Shown: piece by piece, positions 1-8,961 of the stretch
Numbering within the stretch: the first letter of the stretch is position 1
Layout: every line of letters begins with the position of its first letter
NCBI RefSeq assembly: GCF_034930985.1
Contig: NZ_JAYGIM010000006.1
Coordinates: 1-64,000 of the forward strand
Origin: Arcicella lustrica
GTDB taxonomy: Bacteria; Bacteroidota; Bacteroidia; Cytophagales; Spirosomataceae
Length of the DNA stretch: 64,000 nucleotides
Reading direction: 5' to 3'
Position numbers and translations under genes: made by a program
The notes under the pieces: model-generated
Databases searched by the model: none
What the model was told of the DNA's origin: nothing
What the model saw: the letters and a program-made list of their open reading frames with translations, nothing else

Positions 1-1
1 A

Positions 2-88
2 TATCCAAATGGATTGTTTAGACAAGAATCTCCTCTCATCACACAAATGCTAATTTCGGAATTTAATCTATTTGAACATGATTTTTAG
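2..88 (+). CDS. C-terminal end of an unrecognised gene (runs off the left edge)
   Basis: An open frame enters from the left edge and ends at a TAG at 86-88. The 28 visible residues end in FNLFEHDF and look like ordinary protein. They are too few to assign a family, and the frame could be open by chance. The next gene is about 245 bases away with its own promoter, so this would be a separate transcription unit. The stretch 89-277 shows nothing else I can name. Confidence 0.35.
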   Translation, partial: YPNGLFRQESPLITQMLISEFNLFEHDF

Positions 89-277
89 TAAGACAAACAT
101 ACGAGACAAGAAAAGTAAGGACTATACGATAATACATTGAAATTCTCTAAAACTCAATATTCCAAAGAAAAATTCCTAATAACTCATGTCTTTACCCGTT
201 TTTTGTCGGACAAATTAGTTTATGTACAGTACTTTTTACTGATTATTACCAATTTTTAAGCTTGATAGAATTTTTCG

Positions 278-310
278 TTAGTGTTATATGATAATATTAT
301 CATATATTTG
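278..310 (+). promoter_or_regulatory. Promoter and palindromic operator of the ArsR/sulfur operon
   Basis: A perfect 20-bp palindrome (arms ATATGATAAT and ATTATCATAT) lies at 286-305 and overlaps a good Bacteroidota -7 box, TATATTTG, at 303-310. A weak -33 element, TTAG, is at 278-281, 21 bases upstream. A repressor bound to the palindrome would block the promoter directly, as expected for ArsR-type autoregulation. The element also shows that translation must start downstream, at the ATG at 333. Boxes and symmetry are seen; binding by the adjacent regulator is inferred. Confidence 0.7.
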
Positions 311-332
311 TATTGTAATTAATCACAAAAAA

Positions 333-659
333 ATGGAAGTATTAGAAAATAGCCCCAAAGAGAGATTTCAGGTAAGCAAACAGAAAATGGAAAAAGCAGC
401 TTACATCCTGAAAACGGTTGCACATCCTGTTCGTTTGGCGATTATTGATTTGTTGAGCCAAGAAGGACAAATGGGTGTAAATGATATTTGCAAAGTACTT
501 GATTGCGAGCAATCCTTAGTTTCACATCATTTAATCAACATGAAATTAAGAGGTATTTTGAAATCACAGAAAGATGGTTTGAATGTGTATTACGAATTAA
601 AAGAGAAGGAAATTATCAAGCTTTTAGCCTGCATAGAAAACTGCGATTGCAACATGTAG
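333..659 (+). CDS. ArsR/SmtB-family winged-helix repressor, probably sulfide/persulfide-responsive
   Basis: A 108-residue protein of usual ArsR length. The wHTH lies at about residues 22-90: HPVRLAIIDLL opens it, the recognition helix is around CEQSLVSHHL, and the wing is KSQKDGLNVYYEL. I chose the ATG at 333 because an upstream in-frame ATG at 288 falls inside the operator and before the -7 box. Five cysteines are visible (C53, C58, C100, C104, C106). A pair spanning the DNA-binding region and the C-terminus recalls persulfide-sensing BigR/SqrR, but C53/C58 could also suit metal or arsenite sensing. The genes downstream, a persulfide-dioxygenase-type enzyme and a thiosulfate-type transporter, favour reactive sulfur as the signal. 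Family is certain; inducer is inferred. Confidence 0.88.
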   Translation: MEVLENSPKERFQVSKQKMEKAAYILKTVAHPVRLAIIDLLSQEGQMGVNDICKVLDCEQSLVSHHLINMKLRGILKSQKDGLNVYYELKEKEIIKLLACIENCDCNM

Positions 660-711
660 CTTTTTTTGCCTAATTACATGATAAAAACAACATATATTAA
701 TTTTTAATTAG

Positions 712-1350
712 ATGATTACTCGAAAAACATATCTTTCTTCCTTTTCTTTTTCCTTTGTTTCGGGAGTCATCAATATTTTAGGAATCACCCTTTTAGGATT
801 GGTTGTCACAAATGTAACGGGGCATTATAGTTCAAGTATTATATCAAGTGGAACAGTAACGTTGAAGGATATACTTCTTACTTGTTCTTATATTTTCATG
901 TATTGGTTTGGTTCGTTTTGGGCTTCTTCTTGCTTTTATTATGGTAAAAGCACCGATAAAGCTTATGTAAAAGTCCTACCAATTTTATTGAATCTTGCTA
1001 TTCTACTTTACGCTGTTTGGTCGCAACATTTGATTGTTTGGTTACTTTTTTTAGTGTCGAGTACGCAAAATGCTTTTGGGGCAAATCATAGTGAAAATCA
1101 AATAAGAGCTTCACAAATTACAGGCGTAGTTATGGCTTCAGGATTAGACATTGCCAAGTATTTTTTTGGAGATTTTTCAAGTACTTGTAAAAAGGATTTT
1201 TTAAAAGCCTTTGCTGTTAAAATGTTGAATATCACAGGATTTATTGTTGGAGGAATTACAGCCTTTTTCTATAGTTCAATCAATATTTTATGGTTGCCAA
1301 TCGTATTTTATAGTATTGTTTCAATCCTTATTTTGAAGAAAAAATTGTAA
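712..1350 (+). CDS. DUF1275 (YoaK-type) integral membrane protein
   Basis: A 212-residue protein with about six hydrophobic segments. It carries the family hallmarks VTNVTGHYSS near the N-terminus and a STQNAFGANHSENQIRAS segment followed by TGVVMASGLDIAKYF at about residues 116-152. Members of DUF1275 (Pfam 06912) are membrane proteins with no settled function. The gene starts 52 bases after the ArsR gene and 60 bases before the MBL/rhodanese gene on the same strand, with no terminator between. It therefore most likely belongs to the sulfur operon, perhaps as an exporter or channel, but nothing in the sequence proves that. Confidence 0.82.
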   Translation: MITRKTYLSSFSFSFVSGVINILGITLLGLVVTNVTGHYSSSIISSGTVTLKDILLTCSYIFMYWFGSFWASSCFYYGKSTDKAYVKVLPILLNLAILLYAVWSQHLIVWLLFLVSSTQNAFGANHSENQIRASQITGVVMASGLDIAKYFFGDFSSTCKKDFLKAFAVKMLNITGFIVGGITAFFYSSINILWLPIVFYSIVSILILKKKL

Positions 1351-1410
1351 GTATTTATTTAAAATCAATAGACTAAATCATTAAAACATTTCATTAACTT
1401 TTATCTTAAA

Positions 1411-2823
1411 ATGATTGTAGAACAAATTTATACAGGGTGTTTAGCACAAGGTGCTTATTATATCCAATCAGAAGGAGAAGTAGCCATTATTGATCCACTT
1501 CGTGAAGTACAACCTTACATCGCTAAGGCTGCTAGAAATGGAGCGAAAATTAAATATATTTTTGAAACCCATTTTCATGCAGATTTTGTGTCGGGACATT
1601 TAGACTTATCTCGTCAAACAGGCGCACAAATTGTTTATGGTCCAAATGCTAATCCAAGTTTTGATTGTATTGTTGCAGAAGATAATCAAGTATTTCAAGT
1701 TGGTAAAGTAAGTATTAAAGTACTTCACACCCCAGGTCATACGATGGAATCTTCTTGTTATTTATTAATCGATGAAAATGGTCACGAACATTGTTTATTT
1801 TCAGGGGATACACTTTTTATTGGAGATGTTGGTCGTCCTGATTTAGCCCAAAAATTAGGAAGTATTACCACGAAAGATTTAGCTGGATTTTTGTACGATT
1901 CACTTAGAAACAAAATCATGACTTTGTCGGATGATTTAATTATTTATCCTGCGCATGGTGCTGGTTCGGCTTGTGGAAAAAACATGAGTAAAGAAACTTT
2001 TGATACTTTGGGAAATCAGAAAGCGACAAATTATGCCTTGAAAGAACAAACAAAAGAGGATTTTATTGCAGCCGTAACTGATGGACTTTTACCACCGCCT
2101 TATTATTTTCCAAAAAATGTGATGATGAACAAAACGGGCATAAAAACGATGGACGAGATTGTAAAAAGTGTTCAAGCTTTATCGCCAGAAGCTTTTGAAG
2201 TGGCTGCGAATGAAACGGGAGCAATTGTAATTGACACTCGCACAGCACAAGTATTTAAAGATGCTTTCATTCCGAATTCAATTAATATTGGTATTAAAGG
2301 CGATTTCGCACCTTGGATTGGAACGTTGATTACAGACATTGAACAAGAAATTCTTTTCGTGGCTGAAGAAGAAAACATTGATGAAGTAATTACTCGTTTA
2401 TCACGTGTAGGTTACGACAATGTGATTGGCTATTTAGCAGGAGGAATAAACGCTTGGGTGGCAGCAGGAAAAGAAACCGATAGCATTGAATCAATTTCAG
2501 CGACAGAATTTGCTAAAAGATTTGAAGAAGCAGAAGGTAATCTAGTCGTAAAAGACGTTCGTAAGCAAACAGAATATACAGCCGAACATGTAGATGAAGC
2601 TATGAATATTCCTTTGGCAGTTTTGAGTGATAACATGGCGGAATTCTCTAAAACAGAAACTAATTATATTCACTGTGCAGGCGGTTATCGTTCGATGATG
2701 GCGAGTTCAATTTTGAAGGCTCGTGGCTTTGATAATGTTGTTGATGTGGCTGGTGGCTTCGCTGAAATTGCTAAAACCTCCGTACCAAAAACAGATTTTG
2801 TTTGTCCTTCTAAATTAAAATAA
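1411..2823 (+). CDS. Persulfide dioxygenase-like metallo-beta-lactamase fold protein fused to rhodanese domains
   Basis: A 470-residue fusion. The N-terminal MBL domain (about 1-250) has H54-x-H56-x-D58 and H63 in THFHADFVSGH, H110 in HTPGH, D133 in SGDTLF and H182 in YPAHG, matching the mononuclear-iron ETHE1/Blh-type persulfide dioxygenases. Two rhodanese domains follow. The first (about 255-355) lacks an active-site cysteine at the expected loop. The second (about 362-460) has the CAGGYRS loop with C422. Persulfide dioxygenases oxidise glutathione persulfide to sulfite, and a rhodanese partner supplies or removes sulfane sulfur. It lies 18 bases upstream of the YeeE genes, so detoxification is probably coupled to transport. 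Confidence 0.9.
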   Translation: MIVEQIYTGCLAQGAYYIQSEGEVAIIDPLREVQPYIAKAARNGAKIKYIFETHFHADFVSGHLDLSRQTGAQIVYGPNANPSFDCIVAEDNQVFQVGKVSIKVLHTPGHTMESSCYLLIDENGHEHCLFSGDTLFIGDVGRPDLAQKLGSITTKDLAGFLYDSLRNKIMTLSDDLIIYPAHGAGSACGKNMSKETFDTLGNQKATNYALKEQTKEDFIAAVTDGLLPPPYYFPKNVMMNKTGIKTMDEIVKSVQALSPEAFEVAANETGAIVIDTRTAQVFKDAFIPNSINIGIKGDFAPWIGTLITDIEQEILFVAEEENIDEVITRLSRVGYDNVIGYLAGGINAWVAAGKETDSIESISATEFAKRFEEAEGNLVVKDVRKQTEYTAEHVDEAMNIPLAVLSDNMAEFSKTETNYIHCAGGYRSMMASSILKARGFDNVVDVAGGFAEIAKTSVPKTDFVCPSKLK

Positions 2824-2841
2824 TCTTAAAACAAAGATATA

Positions 2842-3408
2842 ATGTTAGAATTAATTCGTCAACCTTGGCACTGGGCAGTGGCAGGAGTATTGATTGGACT
2901 GACGGTTCCAACTTTACTGATTATTGGAAATAAATCATTCGGGATTTCTTCGTCCCTTCGTCATATTTGTGCGGCTTGTTTTCCTGCCGATATTCCTTTT
3001 TTTAAATATAATTGGAAGAAGGAAATCTGGAATCTTTTCTTTGTTGCGGGTGTATTGATAGGTGGATTTATCGCCAATCAATTTTTGTCAAATCCCAATA
3101 CAATTGTCATCAGCGAAAGTACAATTACTGATTTAAAAGCTTTAGGCATTACTGATTTTACGAATTTAATGCCTGCTGATTTATTCAGTGTCGAAAATAT
3201 TTTCACGCTAAAAGGCTTGTTCTTTTTTGTAATCGGAGGTTTTATGGTAGGTTTTGGTACTCGTTATGCGGGTGGTTGTACATCAGGACATGCCATTATG
3301 GGCTTGTCAACTTTACAATTACCATCGTTAATCGCTACGATTTCCTTCATGGTTGGGGGCTTTTTGATGACTCAATTACTTTTACCTTTAATCTTTAAAC
3401 TATTCTAA
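2842..3408 (+). CDS. YeeE/YedE-type thiosulfate (sulfur) transporter, first half
   Basis: A 188-residue membrane protein of the Sulf_transp family (Pfam 04143) with about four to five hydrophobic segments. The signature GFGTRYAGGCTSGHAIMGLS places a conserved cysteine at C146. In TsuA-type transporters such cysteines relay thiosulfate through the membrane. Full-length TsuA proteins are about twice this size; here the function is split over this gene and the next, which starts five bases after this stop. A HICAACFPAD segment at about 41-50 gives two further cysteines. The split arrangement is common in bacteria with Blh-type operons. The exact substrate (thiosulfate or another sulfur species) is not shown by the sequence. 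Confidence 0.88.
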   Translation: MLELIRQPWHWAVAGVLIGLTVPTLLIIGNKSFGISSSLRHICAACFPADIPFFKYNWKKEIWNLFFVAGVLIGGFIANQFLSNPNTIVISESTITDLKALGITDFTNLMPADLFSVENIFTLKGLFFFVIGGFMVGFGTRYAGGCTSGHAIMGLSTLQLPSLIATISFMVGGFLMTQLLLPLIFKLF

Positions 3409-3412
3409 GAAA

Positions 3413-3901
3413 ATGCAAAAGTCAGATGCTTTAATCAATGAAGAGTTTGTGTGTGATGCACCAAACGACCAAAAAAAGAAAGAACCTTTAGCAGGGAATT
3501 TTAAATATATGTTGATTGGGATAATTTTCGGAATCGTCTTTACTAAAGCTGAAATTATTTCATGGTTTAGAATTCAAGAAATGTTTCGCCTCCAATCATT
3601 TTTTATGTACGGAGTAATTGGTACGGCAGTTGTAGTGGGGATGACTTCAGTTTTCTTAATCAAGAAATTCAATATCAAAACCATTTCAGGTGAAAAAATC
3701 GTTTTTCATGACAAAGTATTCAACAAAGGACAAATCTATGGTGGTTTAATCTTTGGCTTGGGTTGGGCAATGACGGGCGCTTGTCCAGGTCCATTATTTG
3801 CTCAAATCGGAAATGGCTTTATCGTTGTAACCATTACTTTAGCAAGTGCCATCGCTGGTACTTGGATATACGGATATTTTAAAGATAAATTACCGAGTTA
3901 A
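3413..3901 (+). CDS. YeeE/YedE-type sulfur transporter, second half (DUF6691-like)
   Basis: A 162-residue membrane protein with four predicted hydrophobic segments. Its C-terminal motif GLGWAMTGACPGPLFAQIGNG carries C124 and is typical of the second member of split YeeE/YedE pairs. It starts four bases after the preceding stop, so the two are almost certainly co-translated and form one transporter. The first 30 residues are hydrophilic and charged and probably lie in the cytoplasm. It is the last gene of the sulfur operon; the repeat-rich gap behind it can form a long hairpin. Confidence 0.88.
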   Translation: MQKSDALINEEFVCDAPNDQKKKEPLAGNFKYMLIGIIFGIVFTKAEIISWFRIQEMFRLQSFFMYGVIGTAVVVGMTSVFLIKKFNIKTISGEKIVFHDKVFNKGQIYGGLIFGLGWAMTGACPGPLFAQIGNGFIVVTITLASAIAGTWIYGYFKDKLPS

Positions 3902-3912
3902 GATTTTTTAGA

Positions 3913-4035
3913 GATTAAAGAAGCAAGAGACAAGAAGCAAGACTTAAGATTCAAGATACAAATTGTGTTGTTTCTAAGTCTTTTGTCTTTTCTCTTGCTT
4001 CTTTTGTCTAGGTCTTTTCTCTTGCTTCTTTAATC
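3913..4035. repeat. Long nested inverted repeat between the sulfur operon and the AraC genes
   Basis: The left arm at 3913-3931 (starting GATTAAAGAAGCAAGAG) is matched in reverse complement by CTCTTGCTTCTTTAATC at 4019-4035. A second near copy of the right arm (CTCTTGCTTCTTTTGTC) is at 3992-4008, and a partial second left copy (AAGAAGCAAGAC) at about 3933-3944. The segment can fold into a long imperfect hairpin and ends just before the AraC start codon. It may terminate the sulfur operon, but there is no classical T-run. It is one of several word-based intergenic palindromes in this window. Confidence 0.7.
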
Positions 4036-4053
4036 TTTTATCTCTTGTCTAAC

Positions 4054-4932
4054 ATGAAAAAACCAATTCCCATCATCACCATCGAGCAACTGAATTGTTG
4101 CGACAAACATATTCTGATGACTATGGACATCAGGCGTTTGGAAATTCATGCGAAGACTTTAACGCCTGCTGATTTTCCGCATCGTCATGATTTCTATAAT
4201 TTGATTTATATAAAAAGTGGCTCAGGAACACATGACATTGATTTTAGACATTACGAAGTAGTGCCGAATCAGCTTTTTATGATGAACGAAGGACAAGTAC
4301 ACGAATGGGAATTGAGTGACGATATTGAAGGATACTCTTTCTTCTTTAGAAAAGAATTTTATGAAACAGATGAAAAAAGTCTTGCTTTGAATGCTTTACC
4401 TTTTTTTAATAACAGTCCAAATGATGAGCCAATGGTCATTTTTGATGAAGCTCAGGGCAAAGTAATCGTAAATCTTTTTGAGGAAATTATTCAGGAGTAT
4501 TCTGCAAAACAATCAAATTATGAAGCTTATATCAAAACCATTTTAAAGCAAATTCTGATTCAGGCAGTGCGGGTTTATCAGCCAAATTATAAAGACGAAA
4601 CCGCAACAGCGAGTATTTCTAAAATCAAAAACTTTGAAAATTTGATTGAAGAACAGCATAGAAATTATAAATCTGTGAAAGATTATGCCGACCAATTAAA
4701 TATTACAGCTAATTATTTGAATGCCATTTGTAATAAAATTGTGGGAAGAACGGCTGGAGAACTGATTCGTGACCGCATCGTGCTGGAAGCAAAAAGGCTT
4801 TTGTTACATTCAAGCATGTCGATTTGCGAAATCGCTTATCATCTTGGTTATGAAGACTGTTCTTATTTTATCAGAGTTTTCAAAAAAGATGTTCACCAAA
4901 CACCAGAGCAATTTAGGTTGTTGAATCGGTAA
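4054..4932 (+). CDS. AraC-family transcriptional regulator (first of a tandem pair)
   Basis: A 292-residue protein from the ATG at 4054; an in-frame TTG three codons earlier is less likely. The N-terminal half is a cupin-type sensing domain with HRHDFYNLIYIKSG at about residues 45-58 and the NEGQVHEW turn near 88. The C-terminal ~100 residues are the double HTH: YADQLNITANYLNAICNKIVGRTAGEL, then SICEIAYHLGYEDCSYFIRVFKKDVHQTPEQFR. It lies directly upstream of a second AraC gene and of the TonB receptor. AraC activators bind direct repeats about two helical turns apart; four such repeats spaced 21 bp are found downstream, so this protein or its neighbour is the likely activator. The inducer is unknown. 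Confidence 0.93.
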   Translation: MKKPIPIITIEQLNCCDKHILMTMDIRRLEIHAKTLTPADFPHRHDFYNLIYIKSGSGTHDIDFRHYEVVPNQLFMMNEGQVHEWELSDDIEGYSFFFRKEFYETDEKSLALNALPFFNNSPNDEPMVIFDEAQGKVIVNLFEEIIQEYSAKQSNYEAYIKTILKQILIQAVRVYQPNYKDETATASISKIKNFENLIEEQHRNYKSVKDYADQLNITANYLNAICNKIVGRTAGELIRDRIVLEAKRLLLHSSMSICEIAYHLGYEDCSYFIRVFKKDVHQTPEQFRLLNR

Positions 4933-5068
4933 TTGATTTCTTGTCTGAGGCATCAACATCATTCACAACTCATTCTTGACTATATAAATAATCTCAAAAA
5001 TTATAGATAATTTTATATCATTGATACCCGTTTGTAGGAAATACAATCGTAAACAGTTGAAACATTCA

Positions 5069-5977
5069 ATGGATAGACAAGAAAAAATACCTGTTCTTCG
5101 CCCTGAAGATTTAAATGATTTTCATTACAAGACCATTAAATGGCAACCCACCATTTCGCAAACCAAGCATAAGCATTATCATGTAAATCGTATTGAAGAT
5201 TTTATTCATAAATTTTCATTTCCATTGCCACCGCACCGCAAAACGGTGCACGATATTATTTATTTAAAAAAAGGTACTTCCAGAAGAAGTAAAGGTTTGA
5301 ATAAATACGATTTTCATGAATCTCAATTGTTTTTCTTGCCCGCTTTTCAAATTACAGAACACGAGGCGATGTCAGTGGATGTGGAAGGTTTTTTCTTACA
5401 CTTTGATGAAAAGCTATTCCCTTTTTTACCTAAAAATTACCTCAACGATACTTTCCATTTTTTTCAACTTCAGTCTAGCCCCGTCATTTCTATCAGCGAA
5501 AAAGGGAGGATTTATATTGAGCAGATTTTAGAACGCTTACTTAATTTGTATGAAGATGAAGAAGAAATTAATTTGAATTTGGTGGCTACTTACCTTTTTG
5601 TGCTTTTTGAAGAAATCAAAAAAGAACTGCCAGCGGAGAAGAAAAAGACCAAAAATGCTTATTTTCAGATAACGGAGCAATTCAAAAATGCCTTATCACA
5701 ACATATTTATCAAAAACAGAACGTGACTGATTATGCCCAAATTTTGAATATAAGTCCAAACTACCTAAATAAGTGCGTGAAAAATAGTACAAATCGTACA
5801 GCGCAAGATTTATTGAATGAAATGCTCACTTTAGAGGCAAAAACACTCCTGAAGTTCTCTAATCTACAAATTTCAGAAATCGCTGTGAAGCTTTTCGACC
5901 AAACTCCCAGTAATTTTTCTAGATTCTTCAAAAGTCAAACAGGCATCACTCCTAAGCAATATTTAGAAATGTATTGA
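5069..5977 (+). CDS. AraC-family transcriptional regulator (second of a tandem pair)
   Basis: A 302-residue protein from the ATG at 5069; an in-frame TTG at 5021 gives a longer N-terminus without family resemblance. An N-terminal cupin-like domain has PPHRKTVHDIIYLKKG, and the C-terminus carries the AraC double HTH (YAQILNISPNYLNKCVKNSTNRTAQDLL, then LQISEIAVKLFDQTPSNFSRFFKSQTGITPKQYLEMY). It resembles the preceding regulator in layout but is clearly diverged. The first copy of the 21-bp-spaced element overlaps its stop codon. Two co-linear AraC proteins before one catabolic region could divide sensing of two substrates or intermediates, or one may have taken over the regulon; the sequence cannot decide. 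Confidence 0.92.
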   Translation: MDRQEKIPVLRPEDLNDFHYKTIKWQPTISQTKHKHYHVNRIEDFIHKFSFPLPPHRKTVHDIIYLKKGTSRRSKGLNKYDFHESQLFFLPAFQITEHEAMSVDVEGFFLHFDEKLFPFLPKNYLNDTFHFFQLQSSPVISISEKGRIYIEQILERLLNLYEDEEEINLNLVATYLFVLFEEIKKELPAEKKKTKNAYFQITEQFKNALSQHIYQKQNVTDYAQILNISPNYLNKCVKNSTNRTAQDLLNEMLTLEAKTLLKFSNLQISEIAVKLFDQTPSNFSRFFKSQTGITPKQYLEMY

Positions 5978-6036
5978 TTTTGAATGATATTAGGTTGTTT
6001 TTGAATCACATAATGATTGTTATATTATGAATTTTG
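5973..6036 (+). promoter_or_regulatory. AraC-type operator and promoter, copy 1 (TonB receptor)
   Basis: Half-site 1 is ATTGATTTTGAAT at 5973-5985, with its TGAAT at 5981. Half-site 2 is TTTTTGAATCA, with TGAAT at 6002, exactly 21 bp later. The centre reads ATTAGG. A -7-like box, GAATTTTG, lies at 6029-6036, 25 bases after the second TTTG. No -33 TTTG is present at the normal 19-21 base spacing from this box, as expected for an activator-dependent promoter. The element is repeated at 19192, 22205 and 25545 with the same geometry. The following ATG is at 6079. Confidence 0.72.
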
Positions 6037-6078
6037 TAATGTTTTTTATTGAAATATCACAAAACAATATACAAAGTT

Positions 6079-8955
6079 ATGAGAATACATATCCTAATAA
6101 AAAAACTAATGTCATTCAGCGTAATGATATTTTTTAGTTTGTCTGTGATAGCACAGAACAACAAAGTAAGTGGCGAAGTAAAAGACATCAAAGGAAATCC
6201 TTTGGCTGGTGCTTCAGTTTTAGTAAAAGGACAAAACAAAGGAGCTTCAACAGACAAAAGCGGAATTTTCTCAATCGCAAACCTTGCGAACGGCAAGTAT
6301 AATTTAGTCGTATCATTTATCGGATATAAAAATCAAGACATCACGATTACAGTTCCACAAACGACAAATCTTGTTGTTTCGCTTGAAGAAGATACAGAAG
6401 ATTTAGAAGAAGTAGTGGTAACAGGTGTGTTCGACAAGCGAACTAAAATGGAATCATCAGTGGCGATTTCAACTTTGAATGCTAAACAAATGTCTTTACT
6501 TGCCCCAACTAGTGCGGCAGATTTATTAAGAAATGTTCCGGGAGTGTATGTCAACAATGCCCGTGGAGAAATTGCTAATTCAGTATATTCAAGAGGTATT
6601 TCGGCGGGTTCTATTGATAATGCATCGGGTTATTATTATGTTTCGATGCAAGAAGACGGTTTACCTTTAATGAATGTAAACTATGGAACTGATAATTATT
6701 TAAGAGCCGACATTACTACTGAACGTTTAGAAGCAGTAAGAGGTGGAACAGCTTCTATTTTAGGAGCAAACGCTCCGGGCGGTATTTTTAATTATGTTTC
6801 AAAAACTGGTGGGAGAACTTTTCAAGGAGAAATAAGAGCAAAAGTTGGTTTAGAAGGAAATGGCAAAAATCCTTTTTACAGAACAGATGCCAATTTTGGT
6901 GGTCCTTTAAACAAAGATGGTTCATTAACGTATAATATTGGTGGTTTTTATCGCCAGTCGGACGGAGCGAGATACCCTGGTTATGCCAGTAACAATGGTG
7001 GACAAGTAAAAGCGAATATTGTTAAAAACTATAGTACAGGTTCATTGAAAATCTATGCTAAATTATTAGACGACCGTAATGCGCAAGCAGAATTTATTCC
7101 AACACAAGGCTGGGCAGACCCTAAAATTGTATCTGGACTTTCTACGACGGATTCATATAATTTGCCAGCCTTTTCGATGCAAATTCCTATTAACAATACA
7201 GGAACAGCTACTTTCAATTCAAAAGATAAATATTATAACCGTGATAAAACGATTGGTTTGAATTGGACACAAGATTTAGGTTCGGGTTGGACTTTTAAAA
7301 ATGATGGAAAATATTCTGCTAAAAAAGTAACCGGAAATGCGCCAGCAGTTGTAACTCCTTTTGCTACAGATGGCATCGTATTTTATGGTTTACCAAATTT
7401 GATTCAAACAGGACATTTAGGAACTTATACTTTTACAGACAAAGTAACAGGACAAACGTTAGGAACGGTTGGTGTGTTTCCAAACATTGTTGATGGACAT
7501 TTCGCAGGATTTAATTTCGTGCCAGGAGCAAATAACAATTTTCCCGGAAGTAATATTCAGAAAAACTCATTGTTCTTTTTACCATTATTCTACCAAGACA
7601 TTAGCATCAATGAATTTATGGATCAATTTTCTTTCTCTAAAAAGTTAGAAAAAATGAGCTTTAATTTCGGCGGATTTTATGCCAACTCAGATGTAAGTAG
7701 AGTAGGTGGGCAGGATGATTCGGGCGTTGGTGTGGGCACTTTACAAGACCAACCACATCTAGTGGATATTTCTTTAGTAGGCTTGGATGGACAGAAGTAC
7801 CAAATTACCGACCCAAATGGTTTTATGGATTTGGGAAGAGGTGGTATCTCTACTTCAAAAGCTACCAAAAATCAGTTAGCCTTATTTTTAGGACATAACT
7901 GGTCGATTACACCAGCCTTGAACTTTGATTGGGGTTTACGTTATGAAAGAACCAATATTGCAGGAACGAATACGCCAGCAACCAGAAACCCAAGAGCCTA
8001 TGACCCAACTTATGGAGGAACTGACGGAAACCCTTTGACTGTCTATGATAATGGTGGTGGAATTGCAGGAACGCCTTTGGCTTTTGATAAAACAATGAAA
8101 ACTTTATCATTCTCGGCAGGTTTGAATTATCGTATGAGCGAAGAAATGGCGGTGTATATTCGTTATTCAAATGGTAATAAAACGCCTGATATTTCAAATT
8201 TCTTTTCAGCAACAGATGCAAATTTAATTGCTTCATTGAATACGGATGCTCAGAATATCCAACAATTAGAAGCGGCTTTGAAAGTAAAGAAAAATGATTT
8301 AACGCTGAATGTAACGCCATTTTTCAGTACATTAAGTAATGTTCCTAACTTACAATTTGCGTTTCAAGATGCTACGGGAAACAATTATAACCCAACGACA
8401 CTTTATGCAAAGTACAGAACTTATGGAGTTGAATTTGAAGGAAATTATGTCTTTTCTGTCAATTTTAGCCTAAGAGCTCATGCTACGGTACAAAATTCAA
8501 CAGCAGTAAGTTTCAAAACTTGGATTGCTAGTGGAAAAGGACGAGAATATGATGTCATCCAAGATTTCTCTGGAAACGAGACGGACAATAATGCCAAATT
8601 GATGTTTGGTATAGCTCCAACTTATACTTTGGGAAAATTCAATGCCATGTTAAATTATACTTATTTGGGTTCTCGTCAAGCGAATGTTCCTAATGCGTTT
8701 AAACTTCCAGCTTTCGGGCAAGCAGATTTAAGTTTGGGATATGCAGTATCGAACAATGTCCGTTTACAGGCAAACGTAAATAATATTTTAAATACTTATG
8801 GAGTAATGGGCTGGTCTGGTCCGGGTGGTTTCCCCGCAGCTTTGAATCGTCAGGGTTTTACTAAAGATTTTATTGCGGCTAATCCTACAGCTACTTATGC
8901 CACGCAAGGAAGTATGCCACGCTCGTATTTCTTAACGTTGAGTTACAAGTTTTAA
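6079..8955 (+). CDS. TonB-dependent outer-membrane receptor with N-terminal carboxypeptidase-regulatory-like domain
   Basis: A 958-residue protein from the ATG at 6079; an in-frame TTG at 6049 lies inside the promoter leader. A signal peptide (to about SVIAQ, residue 26) is followed by a CarboxypepD-reg-like domain (VSGEVKDIKGNPLAGASVLVKG to about residue 105). The plug domain contains SAADLLRNVPGVYV and GGTASILGANAPGGIFNYVSKTGG, and the beta-barrel ends in YFLTLSYKF with the terminal Phe typical of outer-membrane proteins. It lacks the SusC signature and has no SusD partner, so it is of the FepA/siderophore-like shape, here probably importing a small glycoside. It follows the two AraC genes and precedes an MFS transporter by 73 bases. 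Confidence 0.92.
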   Translation: MRIHILIKKLMSFSVMIFFSLSVIAQNNKVSGEVKDIKGNPLAGASVLVKGQNKGASTDKSGIFSIANLANGKYNLVVSFIGYKNQDITITVPQTTNLVVSLEEDTEDLEEVVVTGVFDKRTKMESSVAISTLNAKQMSLLAPTSAADLLRNVPGVYVNNARGEIANSVYSRGISAGSIDNASGYYYVSMQEDGLPLMNVNYGTDNYLRADITTERLEAVRGGTASILGANAPGGIFNYVSKTGGRTFQGEIRAKVGLEGNGKNPFYRTDANFGGPLNKDGSLTYNIGGFYRQSDGARYPGYASNNGGQVKANIVKNYSTGSLKIYAKLLDDRNAQAEFIPTQGWADPKIVSGLSTTDSYNLPAFSMQIPINNTGTATFNSKDKYYNRDKTIGLNWTQDLGSGWTFKNDGKYSAKKVTGNAPAVVTPFATDGIVFYGLPNLIQTGHLGTYTFTDKVTGQTLGTVGVFPNIVDGHFAGFNFVPGANNNFPGSNIQKNSLFFLPLFYQDISINEFMDQFSFSKKLEKMSFNFGGFYANSDVSRVGGQDDSGVGVGTLQDQPHLVDISLVGLDGQKYQITDPNGFMDLGRGGISTSKATKNQLALFLGHNWSITPALNFDWGLRYERTNIAGTNTPATRNPRAYDPTYGGTDGNPLTVYDNGGGIAGTPLAFDKTMKTLSFSAGLNYRMSEEMAVYIRYSNGNKTPDISNFFSATDANLIASLNTDAQNIQQLEAALKVKKNDLTLNVTPFFSTLSNVPNLQFAFQDATGNNYNPTTLYAKYRTYGVEFEGNYVFSVNFSLRAHATVQNSTAVSFKTWIASGKGREYDVIQDFSGNETDNNAKLMFGIAPTYTLGKFNAMLNYTYLGSRQANVPNAFKLPAFGQADLSLGYAVSNNVRLQANVNNILNTYGVMGWSGPGGFPAALNRQGFTKDFIAANPTATYATQGSMPRSYFLTLSYKF

Positions 8956-8961
8956 ATCATA

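Noticed and set aside
288..332. Longer N-terminus of the ArsR protein
   Set aside because: These codons lie in the operator and -7 box, upstream of any likely transcript start.
3902..4053. A small RNA gene in the repeat-rich gap before the AraC gene
   Set aside because: Only inverted repeats are visible; no promoter or terminator pair supports a separate transcript.
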